Assembly: GCA_949987565.1 (NCBI GenBank)
Contig: OX465104.1
Span: forward strand, 3,832,052 to 3,896,051
Source: Luidia sarsii
Lineage: Eukaryota > Echinodermata > Asteroidea > Paxillosida > Luidiidae
Length of the DNA stretch: 64,000 nucleotides
Reading direction: 5' to 3'
Made by a program: the position numbers and the translations under genes. This document shows, one piece after another, positions 29,401 through 34,021 of this stretch (position 1 is its first letter; each line of letters opens with the position of its first letter). The notes under the pieces are model-generated. The model was not told the DNA's origin. It saw only the letters and a list, made by a program, of their open reading frames with translations, and searched no databases.

Positions 29401-31324
29401 TGGTCTCGCCAACATACTGAAAATTACAAACTCTACAAGAGTTGAGGTATATGATGTTTGAGGTAGTGCACGTGATAGAGCCATAGGTCGTGTGGGTAGT
29501 TCCAGAAGAATGTTTATTGAAAGAGTCTATTTCTTTGAAATGTGTCTTGGGTTGTAAAAGCCATAAATTCCTTACTCAGTGTGCCCTCACACAGTGCCGT
29601 TCAACAGTCAACACCTATGAAAAACTAAAATTTAGTTTGCCTGACGTTTCGATCCTAGCAAGACCTTTCTCAAAGGCAGAGAAAGGTCCTGCTGGATCGA
29701 AACGTCAGGCCCCCTAAATTTTAAGATTTGCATTTAGGTAATTTTAGTCAGTAAGCACTTTGCAACATTTTTGTATATCACCGTATATACAAAGGGTATA
29801 GTTATTAGTTGTTCAGTTTAAGGGTCGGAGGTGAGAGCGCCACCCGTCGTGTTTGGGGTTCACGACTTAATACGTCCCCCACCCTTTTAAAAGCGAAATC
29901 GTGCCTTAGATGTACATTTGCTCGAAAAAGAAAAAAGTATACACTATCGTTTTTGAAATAAGCCCCAATACCAGCTCTTTTTTTTCACCTATAGAAATAA
30001 TGAACTAGCCCAACACGGTCTACACAGTACAGGGTAATGGAATTCTATCTTTGTTGCCAAGATCACTGGACCGTGCGCTTTTGGCTGGTTTGTATGGGGT
30101 CTTTTTCACTAGAAAGGAATTTATATGGCCCAGCTGATTATCATAAAGTGTGGACCCACAACCTTTTTAATAAGGGGTCTTTGGAGGCTAATTAACAGAT
30201 ACATTGTAAAATAAGTGAAGCTGAAGACAACCCGGGGGTTCACTCTTCAATTTGGTATGTAATTTGGACAATATCCGGCTTTAAATGTGGCCCTATTTGG
30301 CTGTAGAAGTGGAGGGGTCCATCCCAAAACCCTTGGAGAAATTTGGCTTTGATGGCTACACATTTTGGGCGTGTTTTTTTCTGGGGGGTAATAAACAATA
30401 ATATCTAATCTGCTAAGGGCACAAAAATTCAAAAGAATCTGAGAGATGAAGGTCCAAACTACAATTTTAAGTATAGCTGAAAGAACTGAGAAACTTCTGG
30501 GTGTGGGATAATTGGCTTTGAAAGTGAGTGCTTTTGTACAGTGTTCAATGGGAGCTCGATTTAGTGTTCTGCACCCACCATTACATAGACCCTTCCTCCA
30601 TAATGACGCCACACCAAGCAGTTATAGACGCAAAATCTTCCTCTAGTGTTTAACGCATCTTGCCAGGGTAGGCTACGTCATGCCCCGCAATCAAAATTCT
30701 GCAACTTTTCCCTTTTTTTTAATAGGCCTAAAAATTGTGCATTTGTGAGCAGTAGCCCTCCAAAGCAATATTGCACCGCGGTCACTAGACTATAGTCCTC
30801 TGGTTCACTGAAGCTGAAATTTGGAAAGAGACCAAAATGACTCGGAAAAATAATCTGAAACACGATCAGGGCCTGACTTTTCGAGCAGGACCTTTAAATT
30901 CAACAACCCTGCATAAATTATGCTTGTCTGAAAAGCATTCAATCCTCTCGATCAACTGAGGGGACATTTCCGCTACAATTCCTCCCAAACGTGAGTAAAG
31001 CAGTAATGAAATATGTGATTCTCGCTTAATCCAAAAATGGGCGTGTGGGAATTTTTCACCGACGGTTGTAAAATCTGGGGAGCCCCTACACAGTCATGGA
31101 GGTGCTGTATGTATTCATCCATGCTCTGAACACTCACCGAAATGGCCTTCGATGCTTTGCCAGAGGACCATCGTGGAGATGAGCGCCAGTGCGACCAGGA
31201 GCCACACGAAGCCGTACACGAACCCCCTCGGGCGCTTCAGTTTGACCGACACGATCCCGACCAAGGTCCGGCGCAGTCTCCACCGGCAACCCGGCTTCCT
31301 CATTGTCCCACCCCGGAGATCCAT
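589..31324 (-). CDS. Beta-1,4-galactosyltransferase family protein, copy A (complete, 6 exons)
   Basis: This is a predicted type II Golgi glycosyltransferase of family GT7, which transfers Gal or GalNAc from UDP-sugar in beta-1,4 linkage. Exons (minus strand): 31324-31138, 11975-11716, 10321-10205, 8590-8403, 3550-3326 and 754-589. All introns are GT..AG and the phases join exactly (1,0,0,2,2), giving 380 residues, a usual length for the family. Residues 1-33 form a basic cytoplasmic tail, about 34-55 a membrane anchor and the rest a lumenal domain. Visible motifs are VPFRDR (about 153-158), the metal-binding DVD (220-222), WGWGSEDDD (280-288) and EHH (315-317). NVT, NWT, NFS and NIT are possible glycosylation sites. 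The usual WGWGG motif is WGWGS here. Either Met at 31324 or the one at 31303 could start; both have a purine at -3. Donor and acceptor sugars cannot be set from sequence. Intron 1 (19 kb) holds a gypsy element on the same strand. Confidence 0.85.
875..1057. mobile_element. Foldback MITE (MULE-type), copy 2
   Basis: This is the same family as the element at 49-227 but inverted internally (183 bp). The flanking 9-bp repeats TATATTAAT (866-874) and TATATCAAT (1058-1066) differ at one base. It lies in intron 5 of copy A and is absent from the matching intron of copy B. Confidence 0.8.
1500..1733. repeat. MITE with terminal TTTCATAGAGC..GCTTAAGC
   Basis: The terminal inverted repeats read TTTCATAGAGCCGCTTAAGC on the left and the complement on the right. 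A related copy is at 9091-9314, and partial ends occur at about 1470-1490 and 50105-50145. No coding potential is seen. Confidence 0.6.
1800..2330 (+). pseudogene. LINE 3' end: reverse transcriptase C-terminal remnant and 3' UTR
   Basis: A reading frame over about 2040-2200 contains VPRCRTEKYRNSFFPRSASV followed by WNSLPG, the usual C-terminal block of non-LTR retrotransposon ORF2. The rest is poorly preserved and 5'-truncated. A 3' UTR (TTCCAGCCTTCCTGAGTCC) follows, and a second copy of it is at 60745-60865. It lies in intron 5 of copy A, antisense to the gene. Confidence 0.65.
2400..3320 (-). repeat. tRNA-derived SINE-like repeat, split by a LINE
   Basis: A tRNA-like unit (2400-2475, minus strand) has A-box and B-box blocks and is joined to a body that includes the word TATCTCCAGGGATCAC. 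The body stops at about 2622 and resumes at about 3228 (GTTGTAAACCTGGTTTTAGC) after an inserted LINE fragment. Related copies are at 3646-3990, 12430-12741, 50265-50580 and 41380-41480. Confidence 0.65.
2640..3226 (-). pseudogene. 5'-truncated LINE fragment inside the SINE
   Basis: The minus-strand frame at 3108-2815 encodes MVFKCLKGNVPTYLR and RTFNFRGAQTWNSLPPHMK, a typical LINE ORF2 C-terminus, and ends at a stop. An ATTT-rich tract (about 2620-2640) at the 3' end fits insertion by target-primed reverse transcription. It interrupts the flanking SINE. Confidence 0.65.
3326..3550 (-). CDS. Copy A exon 5: WGWG(S)EDDD catalytic segment
   Basis: The exon is 225 bp, with acceptor TTTTTTCAG and donor GTATAT. 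It encodes FFGAVTGFTRSQIQKFNGF, then YWGWGSEDDD and IAEHHKSAP. The EDDD acids and the His after them match the catalytic and metal-binding residues of the family. Copy B has the consensus WGWGGEDDD; copy A has Ser at the variable Gly. Confidence 0.9.
3646..3990 (-). repeat. tRNA-derived SINE with CAA-rich end
   Basis: The tRNA-like unit 3718-3646 (73 nt) has acceptor arms GGCTGGA and TCCAGTC, a TAGCT A-box and GGGTTCAAGTCCC B-box. The body runs right to a (CAACAG)n-like tail at about 3944-3990. The tRNA-like unit is also present at the same intron position in copy B (50916-50990), so it predates the gene duplication. Confidence 0.7.
3991..5190. other. Intron 4 of copy A: repeat debris, no gene
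   Basis: The stretch contains a lone B-box-like block (GGGATTCGAACCC, 4090-4102), an A tract, short palindromes around 4806-4890 (AATAGCTTTTCCG motifs), and a repeat at 4918-5180 containing AAGGTTTGCGGTGACACCAC. The last is the same family that the gypsy element entered at 12741. Short reading frames here look random. Confidence 0.5.
5191..6003. other. Intron sequence with a (TA)n microsatellite
   Basis: A pure TA run lies at 5465-5494. I recognise nothing else; the frames here are short and without known motifs. Confidence 0.5.
6004..6762. repeat. Minisatellite, 31-bp unit, about 24 copies
   Basis: The unit contains CCAACTCGCCCACTAGTC followed by TACTTGACCCTAG, 31 bp in total, repeated head to tail. 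Variation is mostly GACCCTA versus GCCCCTT. The array abuts the 40-bp minisatellite directly. It lies in intron 4 of copy A; the matching intron of copy B has no such array. Confidence 0.95.
6763..8269. repeat. Minisatellite, 40/41-bp unit, about 37 copies
   Basis: The unit is TTTACCCGGTTGTGGCCATG then TACATTTGTACGGGGACACA, with a 41-bp variant that has one extra G. The whole array is free of stops in all three plus frames (495-535 codons each). I judge these frames to be a by-product of the repeat and not a gene: there is no start context, no splice link, and the array sits antisense inside an intron. Confidence 0.95.
8270..8402. other. Intron sequence between the minisatellite and exon 4 of copy A
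   Basis: This short stretch has a G-run (8335-8344) and the word GGACACATTTAG, also found at about 51090 in the same intron of copy B, so it is the original intron border. Confidence 0.5.
8403..8590 (-). CDS. Copy A exon 4: FNRA and DVD metal-binding segment
   Basis: The exon is 188 bp, with acceptor CTGTAG and donor GTAGGT. It encodes KFNRAMLLNVGFQQAL and IFHDVDHLPLND, then MPRHFIVGADRWGY. The DVD motif binds Mn2+ and UDP-sugar in this family. Copy B reads FISGADRWDY at the end, so copy A has changed S to V and D to G. Confidence 0.9.
8808..9051. mobile_element. MITE, TGTGACCCGGCACAGC family, internally deleted
   Basis: Terminal inverted repeats TGTGACCCGGCACAGC and a slightly diverged complement bound 244 bp. 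Full-length relatives of about 460-480 bp are at 9482-9947, 23274-23751 and 25155-25613. The internal word GATGTGAAAGAGTATACC is shared by all. Confidence 0.7.
9091..9314. repeat. MITE with terminal TTTCATAGAGC..GCTTAAGC, second copy
   Basis: It is related to 1500-1733, with TTTCATAGAGCTGCTTAAGC at the left and GTGCTTAAGCGGCCC at the right. Confidence 0.55.
9482..9947. mobile_element. MITE, TGTGACCCGGCACAGC family, full length
   Basis: It has 466 bp with inverted ends TGTGACCCGGCACAGC and GCTGTGCCGGGTCACA. It lies in intron 3 of copy A. No coding potential is seen. Confidence 0.75.
10205..10321 (-). CDS. Copy A exon 3: VPFRDR nucleotide-sugar binding segment
   Basis: The exon is 117 bp, phase 0 to phase 0, with acceptor ATTCTCAG and donor GTAAAC. 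It encodes VALIVPFRDRF through FGIYVIEQ, the classic N-terminal signature of the beta-1,4-galactosyltransferase fold. Copy B differs at only two residues here. Confidence 0.9.
10389..10714. mobile_element. MITE with CACTGTAAAAACG termini and TA target duplication
   Basis: The 326-bp element starts CACTGTAAAAACG and ends CGTTTTTACAGTG, flanked by TA on both sides. The matching intron 2 of copy B (about 53695) reads straight through this point, which shows the empty site. A TA duplication suggests a Tc1/mariner-type mobiliser. A second, inverted copy is at 11226-11541. Confidence 0.8.
10880..10979. repeat. Palindromic Penelope-terminus-like repeat
   Basis: The 100-bp inverted repeat starts ACATTAGGAAGGCCTGACG and ends in its near complement. 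Both arms contain the block GATCGAAACGTCAGGCC that ends the Penelope-like fragments at 27668-29500. One arm plus the centre survive in copy B (53866-53938), so the element predates the duplication. Confidence 0.55.
11226..11541. mobile_element. MITE, CACTGTAAAAACG family, inverted copy
   Basis: It is the reverse-oriented relative of 10389-10714 with slightly decayed ends (right end GTTTTTACAGCG). The two copies in the same intron could form a long hairpin in the unspliced transcript. Confidence 0.7.
11716..11975 (-). CDS. Copy A exon 2: stem region and start of the catalytic domain
   Basis: The exon is 260 bp. Acceptor TTTTTTTCCAG and donor GTGCGC bound it. It encodes the segment with NVTLYMNWT at the start and GGHWIPATCRPRWK at the end; the latter corresponds to the family signature just before the VPFR motif. 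It is the same length as copy B exon 2. Confidence 0.85.
12108..12410. repeat. Dispersed repeat ending in a C-rich tract
   Basis: About 300 bp is shared with 28448-28745, including CGAACCAGAATCACTTTCC and GGAGCGGTCCCATTGTTCTG. In both copies a CA- or C-rich stretch adjoins. Mobility type unknown. Confidence 0.6.
12430..12741. repeat. SINE body, left part, interrupted by the gypsy element
   Basis: The SINE words TATCTCCAGGAATCAC and GTTGTAAACCTGGCTACGGC are followed by a CAA-rich tract and AAGGTTTGCGGTGACACCAC. The sequence resumes after the gypsy element at 22797. An uninterrupted relative is at 4918-4990. Confidence 0.65.
12742..14785 (-). repeat. Gypsy 3' LTR (left copy)
   Basis: The LTR is unusually long at 2,044 bp. 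Inside it, a block of about 106 bp starting CCTGTACCGGGGAGATGATG occurs twice (about 13341 and 14411), and a block of about 59 bp with GGGACAGATGAAGGGGGACT is tandemly doubled at about 13168-13282. Short frames inside it show no known domain. Confidence 0.95.
14786..14798 (-). other. Polypurine tract of the gypsy element
   Basis: On the minus strand AAAAAGGGGAGAG ends exactly at the 3' LTR. This is the expected primer for plus-strand DNA synthesis. Confidence 0.9.
14847..19508 (-). CDS. Gypsy Pol polyprotein: protease, reverse transcriptase, RNase H, integrase
   Basis: The frame is open for 1,553 codons from a GTG-coded position at 19508, which is only the edge of the open frame; translation should enter by -1 frameshift from gag. 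Domains in order (residues of this frame): retroviral-type aspartic protease with LMDTGSQ (75-77 DTG), reverse transcriptase (about 395-580, LDLKSGYYQ, catalytic YLDD 538-541), RNase H (about 700-820, HTDAS), integrase zinc-binding region (about 1000-1038, two Cys at the end in CPRC), integrase core with D1066, D1125 and E1161, and a Pro/Ser-rich acidic tail after about 1400. All catalytic residues are present and there is no break. It makes and integrates the element's cDNA. The element appears competent as far as coding goes. Confidence 0.95.
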   Translation of the reverse strand: MQAHYPVGKRRWPPVAGQPAAESFRSPIRRDEYQKSTLCFSVDSSPLQGLPKKLVGNAAILTAEIEGNQVPCLMDTGSQVTCIAESFYRTHLRHHPLLPITNLLVVGASGRSVPYLGYIEVKVRFTRETAGVDMETTTLALVTPSRDGNHRAPLLLGTNTSIVGRLLESCRQEAGPNFLQKLPVTSAWVAAYLQIEASFMTTRPDGKVSDVRMNSGPKIIMRGNHVELRGSIDDPVQAEAVLMVEADEGCFSPGGLVVQRTVEVTSPNSGREVSVMVRNESEHDIILPEGITIARAYAVEVLKSLYQDKLDEKATPPRYRASCVDIEVPEERPPDFDFKGSPIPEETKERVTRLLREKSQVFSRGDLDIGCTSAVKHQIHLTDDSPFRVRSRNIAPADYLDVRRHLRELLDRDIIRPSESQFASPIVVVRKKNGDVRLCIDYRKLNSRTIRDQYSIPRIEETLHALNGAQWFSCLDLKSGYYQIELEEADKSKTAFWCPLGFFEFNRMPQGITNAPATFQRLMEKCVGDLNLMDVMVYLDDLLIFSKTLGEHERKLMEVLDRLQEFGLKLNPAKCQFFQTSVKCLGHVVSRDGVSTDPDKVKAVKSWPTPANARELKSFLGFTGYYRRFVANYSSIARPLNQLTAGCDLTKKRFKKGRKQKTNCRSATEPFGALWTPRCQDAFDTLIEKLTASPVLGFVDYDSPFLLHTDASITGLGAALYQEQEGSIRVIAYASRGLSKSEANYPAHKLEFLALKWSITEKFHDYLYGGNFKVLTDNNPLTYILTSAKLDATGQRWLAALAGYNFSIQYRPGSKNADADGLSRRPHGIMPQDEESIDHDKQIQQLRDRVLGGDDVTLDAPTVSSVCQQIVEVVGDDNVTTCVLLETITDSTNAVLDEFSIAEQPDRDSISGLTTTDWIGLQEGDAEIKFIVDCLKSGKQPDMEERSTLSDGVKIYLRQWKRLVLGDGILYRESAGQGGVPRQQLVLPKSQRHIAFDGVHDQIGHLGYERTLDLARTRFYWPRMAEDIEKLCKTCPRCLRRKQKVTRRAPMVPITTTHPMELVCMDFLSLEPDSKNTTNILVITDHFTRYSQAYPTRDQKAKTVAKVLWEEFFIHYGFPERLHSDQGRDFEARLIKEMCELAGIRKSRTTPYHPQGNGQVERFNQTLISMLGTLDAEKKKSWRLHVRPLVHAYNCTKNNATGMSPYSLMFGREPRLPIDLQFGINNPPKNAVSHHQYIRDLKDRLKRAHELAAAQAAKSASYNKERYDRRVRDQALEAGDRVLVRNVGLTGKHKLADRWTTTCYHVVRRIADDMPVYVVRPEDGGPDRTLHRNMLLPCGHLPDAQPEPQITPPDPPPRVAPGRLPRRKDVSIAARANDVPLFTDSESESSVPTLTIEQRTRPIPAPRSGRVSTSDVGSTGGRLNPEAPEFSPAEPVADPALSEPQQDGCAVSSASEPLPVIAAEDPAEPSPSLVSSAETSSESESLSSAESTTSSSPAPPERRGRWPVRRRRPPNCFGYGRVSRPRAKMMEEQMAIQKQFLTMVQTCFLQIGV
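19446..19487 (-). promoter_or_regulatory. Gag-pol -1 ribosomal frameshift signal
   Basis: The minus strand reads G GGA AAC in the gag frame (19487-19481), a canonical slippery heptamer. A 6-nt spacer follows, then stem arms GGCCGC (19474-19469) and GCGGCC (19451-19446) enclosing a 17-nt loop. The gag stop TAG (19465-19463) lies in the loop. A -1 slip continues as Gly-Lys-Arg-Arg-Trp into pol. Confidence 0.85.
19463..20560 (-). CDS. Gypsy Gag polyprotein
   Basis: The 365-residue structural protein forms the particle that packages element RNA. The central part (about 75-225) resembles the capsid domain of PNMA-type Gag (YESWKR, SLLSPASNIVWAL, YLVRLQELLTR). A Glu/Arg-rich coiled segment (about 225-285) follows. 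One zinc knuckle, CFNCGQQGHRLTDC, with spacing C-X2-C-X4-H-X4-C, sits near residue 320-335 and binds nucleic acid. The second Met (third codon) is an alternative start. It overlaps pol and ends at TAG inside the frameshift hairpin. The PNMA likeness is my reading of sequence pattern, not an alignment. Confidence 0.9.
   Translation of the reverse strand: MTMSDADFKEALADLLKTHGKTIDDLPITQSNPGPSDQPIPEVVGEAVVKHVVSAPSTHRRRLRLFSGKLPVPAGEFDYESWKRPARQLVEDCGITPSEKLSRVIESLLSPASNIVWALGKAATAEECLVGLEKAYGVTADGDELYLRFSECFQKPQEAASEYLVRLQELLTRVQEAGGVNPDRVDNVRIQQFTRGCLYNEPLLMKLDLKKRPTPPDFVSLLQELRLEEQREREKEQRRVGEQKVATKRVAVAAEASSIPVDDVKQLREAVALLQQQLTAVQTSDHHHAVSASPGQQKPTWSRPHPNNRQVVKPRARYPLICFNCGQQGHRLTDCTNETNAPLVQQQMASRCKPTTPSGNEGGRQ
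20731..20748 (-). other. Primer-binding site of the gypsy element
   Basis: Four bases inside the 5' LTR the minus strand reads TGGAGGCACCACCCGGAT, which starts with TGG as required to pair with a tRNA 3' CCA. The implied tRNA end has U before CCA, a feature of tRNA-Cys in eukaryotes; the identity of the primer tRNA is not certain. Confidence 0.75.
20753..22796 (-). repeat. Gypsy 5' LTR (right copy)
   Basis: It matches the left LTR over 2,044 bp, offset exactly 8,011 bp, with two substitutions noted. It should carry the promoter for the minus-strand transcript. Confidence 0.95.
22797..22970. repeat. SINE-like repeat, right part after the gypsy insertion
   Basis: It continues the sequence broken at 12741: joined across a shared TGAT it matches the uninterrupted relative at 4960-5100 (GTCTCTTCAAACCTT). 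This establishes the ends of the gypsy element. Confidence 0.65.
23274..23751. mobile_element. MITE, TGTGACCCGGCACAGC family, reverse-oriented
   Basis: It has 478 bp with ends TGTGGCCCGGCACAGC and GCTATGCCAGGTCACA, each with point changes. Intron 1 of copy A. Confidence 0.7.
23760..24225. other. Ancestral intron 1 sequence shared by copies A and B
   Basis: The stretch matches 54530-54880 closely (for example CTTGAAGATGTGCTTTGTTT and GGGCACTACTGGATA), which shows that the gene duplication includes intron 1. No exon is seen in it. Confidence 0.6.
24225..24425 (+). repeat. Possible LINE 3' tail
   Basis: An AT-rich tract ends with a polyadenylation-like AATAAAGTCTCC and an A-rich end. It is absent at the same place in copy B (about 54885), as expected for an insertion. 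No coding part is preserved. Confidence 0.4.
24509..24690 (-). repeat. Composite of two tRNA-like units
   Basis: Two B-box blocks (GGTTCGAATCCCGCC and GGGTTCAAGTCCCCGCC, minus strand) lie in tandem, the second with a 5' half starting GGGGCTGGACAGCTCGAG. The same composite is at 54960-55137 in copy B, so it predates the duplication. Confidence 0.6.
25155..25613. mobile_element. MITE, TGTGACCCGGCACAGC family, full length
   Basis: It has 459 bp. The inverted ends extend to TGTGACCCGGCACAGCGACA on one side and a near complement on the other. It is the best preserved copy in the window. Confidence 0.75.
25758..25980. mobile_element. MITE with CCGGTGTCAC termini, copy 1
   Basis: It has 223 bp with imperfect inverted ends CCGGTGTCACGATCTCAAG and ACTTTAGACTGTCACACCGG and internal GTGGGTGG words. 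The second copy, in inverse orientation, is at 51451-51670. Confidence 0.65.
26440..26700. repeat. Repeat shared with 60290-60510
   Basis: It contains GTGCTTATTACGTCGAGCAG and GACGTTTGGGTCGGTATGC. The parallel copy at 60290-60510 lies in the corresponding order relative to copy B, so it may be part of the segmental duplication. A short piece also occurs at 52455-52500. Confidence 0.5.
27075..27570. repeat. AGGGTGCAG-family repeat, degraded copy
   Basis: It is reverse-oriented relative to 62687-63662, with shared words such as GGGGTCCATCCCAAAATCCT and CACTTTCAAAGCC. The terminal repeats are decayed. Another degraded copy is at 30125-30590. Confidence 0.6.
27668..28193 (-). pseudogene. Penelope-like element remnant with GIY-YIG C-terminus, copy 1
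   Basis: The minus-strand frame 28172-27987 encodes DTPVGYHFNLPDHSISDMS and MWMKRLRTIQPHGLN, the usual end of the GIY-YIG endonuclease domain of Penelope-like retroelements. The downstream tail runs to GGATCGAAACGTCAG at 27700-27680. Most of the reverse transcriptase is missing. Confidence 0.65.
28375..28440. repeat. Low-complexity (CA)n/(C)n tract
   Basis: CACACA runs alternate with C runs. Similar C-rich tracts border the repeats at 12400-12420 and 28738-28796. Confidence 0.85.
28448..28745. repeat. Dispersed repeat, second copy of 12108-12410
   Basis: It has the same order of words as the copy at 12108-12410 (CGAACCAGAATCACTTTCC, GGAGCGGTCCCATTGTTCTG). Confidence 0.6.
28738..28796. repeat. 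(CA)n microsatellite
   Basis: CACACA and C runs, next to the repeat that ends at 28745. Confidence 0.85.
28836..29500 (-). pseudogene. Penelope-like element remnant with GIY-YIG domain, copy 2
   Basis: The minus strand over about 29484-29156 encodes SNIIYLNSCRVCNFQYVGET (GIY-YIG core as IIY..YVG), then GHRSTIKTGKMDTPVGYHFN and RLRTIQPHGLN. The tail (28840-29140) matches copy 1 closely, and both end in GATCGAAACGTCAGGCCCAC. The N-terminal reverse transcriptase is absent, so it is 5'-truncated. Confidence 0.7.
29627..29722. repeat. Short palindromic Penelope-terminus repeat
   Basis: It has 96 bp starting AAAATTTAG and ending CTAAATTTT, with both arms carrying the CGAAACGTCAGGC block in opposite orientation. 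Confidence 0.6.
30125..30590. repeat. AGGGTGCAG-family repeat, degraded copy 2
   Basis: It has the same orientation as 27075-27570, ending at about GTTCTGCACCC. Lies in intron 1 of copy A. Confidence 0.6.
31138..31324 (-). CDS. Copy A exon 1: cytoplasmic tail and membrane anchor
   Basis: The exon encodes a basic tail and a hydrophobic stretch starting FVYGFVWLLVALAL, as expected for a Golgi signal anchor. It ends in phase 1 (TTC G) before donor GTGAGT. Exon 2 starts with AC, so the joined codon is GAC. This phase match and the type II topology are the reasons for linking an exon that lies 19 kb away from exon 2. Confidence 0.75.
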
Positions 31325-31570
31325 GTCCGGGAGAAACGGCGAGCGCTGCTAGCCCAGAGAAGCACCGTAGATTACTAGATTGCAGACACAAACTTGAACT
31401 AGACTTTCGAATGTCACTCATGCGTGACGGCGACAACGTCAGGACCGTTGGTGTTGTCAAAATCCTTTTTGTCAAATCTGCCCAGAAATATGGGCGGCCA
31501 TAAAGGCAAAAAAGACAACCGTCGAATGAAAGCTTAACCGTCAAACTAAAGGAAAACGGCAGAAAAGAAA

Positions 31571-31876
31571 AGGACAACGGCAAAATAAGAGACAACGGCA
31601 AAATAAGAGACAACGGCAAAATAAGAGACAACGGCAAAATAAGAGACAACAGCTAAATAAGAGACAACGGCAAAATAAGAGACAACGGCAAAACAAGAGA
31701 CAACGGCAAAATAAGAGACAACGGCAAAATAAAGGACAACGGCAAAATAAGAGACAACGGCAAAACAAGAGACAACGGCAAAATAAGAGACAACGGCAAA
31801 ATAAGAGACAACGGCAAAATAAGAGACAACGGCAAAATAAGAGACAACGGCAAAATAAGAGACAACAGCAAAATCA
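31571..31876. repeat. Minisatellite, 18-bp unit, about 17 copies
   Basis: The unit is GAGACAACGGCAAAATAA. It ends about 250 bp upstream of the copy A start codon, so it is in the promoter or 5' UTR. The minus strand is open in all three frames (for example a FAVVSY repeat), because 18 is a multiple of three and the complement has no stops. Confidence 0.95.
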
Positions 31877-33324
31877 ACCGTTGTTACAATATACAGATTC
31901 GAATCCAGTGTATTGTAGTATTGTACGATCCCCAATTCAGTTACCTCGGCGATCAGTGGTTACAAGGCTACACTGGGCCTGGAAGCGTATTTTTTTTTTT
32001 ACACCGCAGCGATGGGTTGAAGTCGAATTTCGCCCTTGTGTGAAGACTCGGCACCCATGGGTGCCATCATGCATGTACTGTACACACGTGTACATCGTAT
32101 AACCATGGTATTACCAAGGATATGTTCTCGCCTAATAGTTGATCATGAGAGAAACCAGTGCGTTCCAACTCGAACAGTTCGTGCGTGTATTTTTTTAGGA
32201 ATCACAGTAAATCTCTTACAAATTGACGACGAAGATAACAATACTATACACGGAGGTACCTTCATGATACCTCATAGTTGATCGTGATCGATGGCCGCTT
32301 TGATCTGCAGAATTGAGGAATTTCGAGCACGAATAAGGAGACAATGCGTAGCCAACGACGTCACGATCGACGTGGCACTAAGGAAAAAAAATCCATTATG
32401 TATCAGTTAATAAACACAAAAACTGAATTTTTATGTGGACAATGGACTGCAATTCAACCAAACACTGACTGTTAGTATGTGCACTGGACTGTACCAACTC
32501 GCTGCATGCAGTACACACAGCACCTTGCATTATCAGCGAGTCCACACACTATGCACTATGGCATATGATCATGAGCCAGCTTTATGTTCGAGCGGCTGCA
32601 CACATTGTGTGTCATCGCGCTTGCGGAATTCGCAGTTGCAGTGCAGTAACTATAGAAAATGGAAATTGCCTTACATTTAAAAAAAATAAAGGCAAGATTT
32701 TTTAGTTTAAAACCCTCACTCTGAAAGAGTCTTGGGAAAAGAATTAAACCCAAATTAAACCACCAATTGTAATGTAGACAATATCTATGGTCTGGCACAA
32801 TCACTTGCCGAAAAAAAAACTGGACATGCATTGATTTTGTGGCATGAATTTGATGAAATCACGTAGGCCTACCTGTACTGCATGTAATGATGTAGAAAGT
32901 ACTACATGTAGGCCTAGAACTGGAGTGCATGTTATGGATACACAGTGCCTGCTGGTATTGCAGACTGCTGTCCGGTTGACAAATACACATCAAAATCACG
33001 ATTTGGGGGAATACTGTATGTCCATCTTTTTTTGCAGGTGGCAATCTTTCCAATTGAAATGGTTTGATGTAAGGAAGGCCTGATCTTAATACAATTATTG
33101 AATAACAGTTTTTCACTATTTTCCCTCATGAAAAACAAACTGGAGTGCCCTAGTTGATGTGCCTATATATTGATTTACTGGCAGAGGAACTCTGTGTAAC
33201 ACCACTGTTTCTCAAGGAAGACAGTATTTGTGTAACTATTGATTAGAAATGGCCTGCTACCATGCTAGTGCTAATACGTACATGTACAGTACATTGCACA
33301 ATGTGTACAATGTTACAATCATGG
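31877..33324. other. Intergenic, no gene recognised
   Basis: It lies upstream of copy A and ends at the BEL element. It contains a fragment at about 32610-32670 resembling the foldback element at 42161-42908 (TAACTATAGAAAATGGAA). Otherwise only short, featureless frames. Confidence 0.5.
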
Positions 33325-33984
33325 TGTTGTGGATAGGATGTAAAAAAGTTTGTTGAGGTCATAGGCTCTCCTCCTGTAGACACACGAGGGCGCTGTTCCG
33401 TTGACAACGGTGCAGCTCTACAGTTCAGTTATATTTCGGTTACAGCGATCTTGCTACATTGTCAAATACTCCACCTTGATTTCCCCCTAATGCGCCCAAT
33501 GATGTAAGTGCACTTTATTTTCTTGAAGGATAATTGTTATAGAGTAAAATGAATATAATTTTCTTTATAGTCCAGATAGAATAATAGTGAAATTTCAGTC
33601 CCTAAATTTAACCTTCCATACTTGTGGTAATGTAATTATGTCATTGTTTAACTGTGCAGCAGATATATACATTTTGTTGTTCTGAAGAGAGCTACATGTA
33701 TTTCCCAGTTTGGTAATGTACTGTTTGATCATTCTAAGAGGGGAGTACATATCATTTTTGGTTTCTTGTAACATTCTAAGCAAGTTGATTTATTTATTTG
33801 GAGACTTTAGCCACAGAAGGAGCACTTTCAGAAATACTCAACTTGGTTTGTTTTGTCTTTTGAATGTTTAATTTACAGATTGAACTCTTTGCCATCTCAC
33901 AAGTAAAACCAGAATACAATATGAGTGGTGATTAGTACATAACATTTATGCGTCGGTGGAATATTTATTGAAGTGTCCGTTACA
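33325..33984 (+). repeat. BEL/Pao 5' LTR
   Basis: 660 bp. It contains a donor-like GTAAGT (33504-33509) and an acceptor-like TTAATTTACAG ending at 33878, which could define a 375-nt intron in the leader; this is a guess. Confidence 0.95.
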
Positions 33985-34021
33985 TCAAGTTCAATATCAG
34001 CGTCCAAAGAGAAACGACAGG

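Noticed and set aside
27680..29725. Hammerhead ribozyme in the Penelope-like ends, suggested by the CGAAAC block
   Set aside because: I could not find the required CTGATGA box paired with it in any copy, so only half of the core is present.
31541..31935. Minus-strand frames rich in FAVVSY/LILPLS as a membrane protein
   Set aside because: They are a pure translation of the 18-bp minisatellite, open in all three frames.
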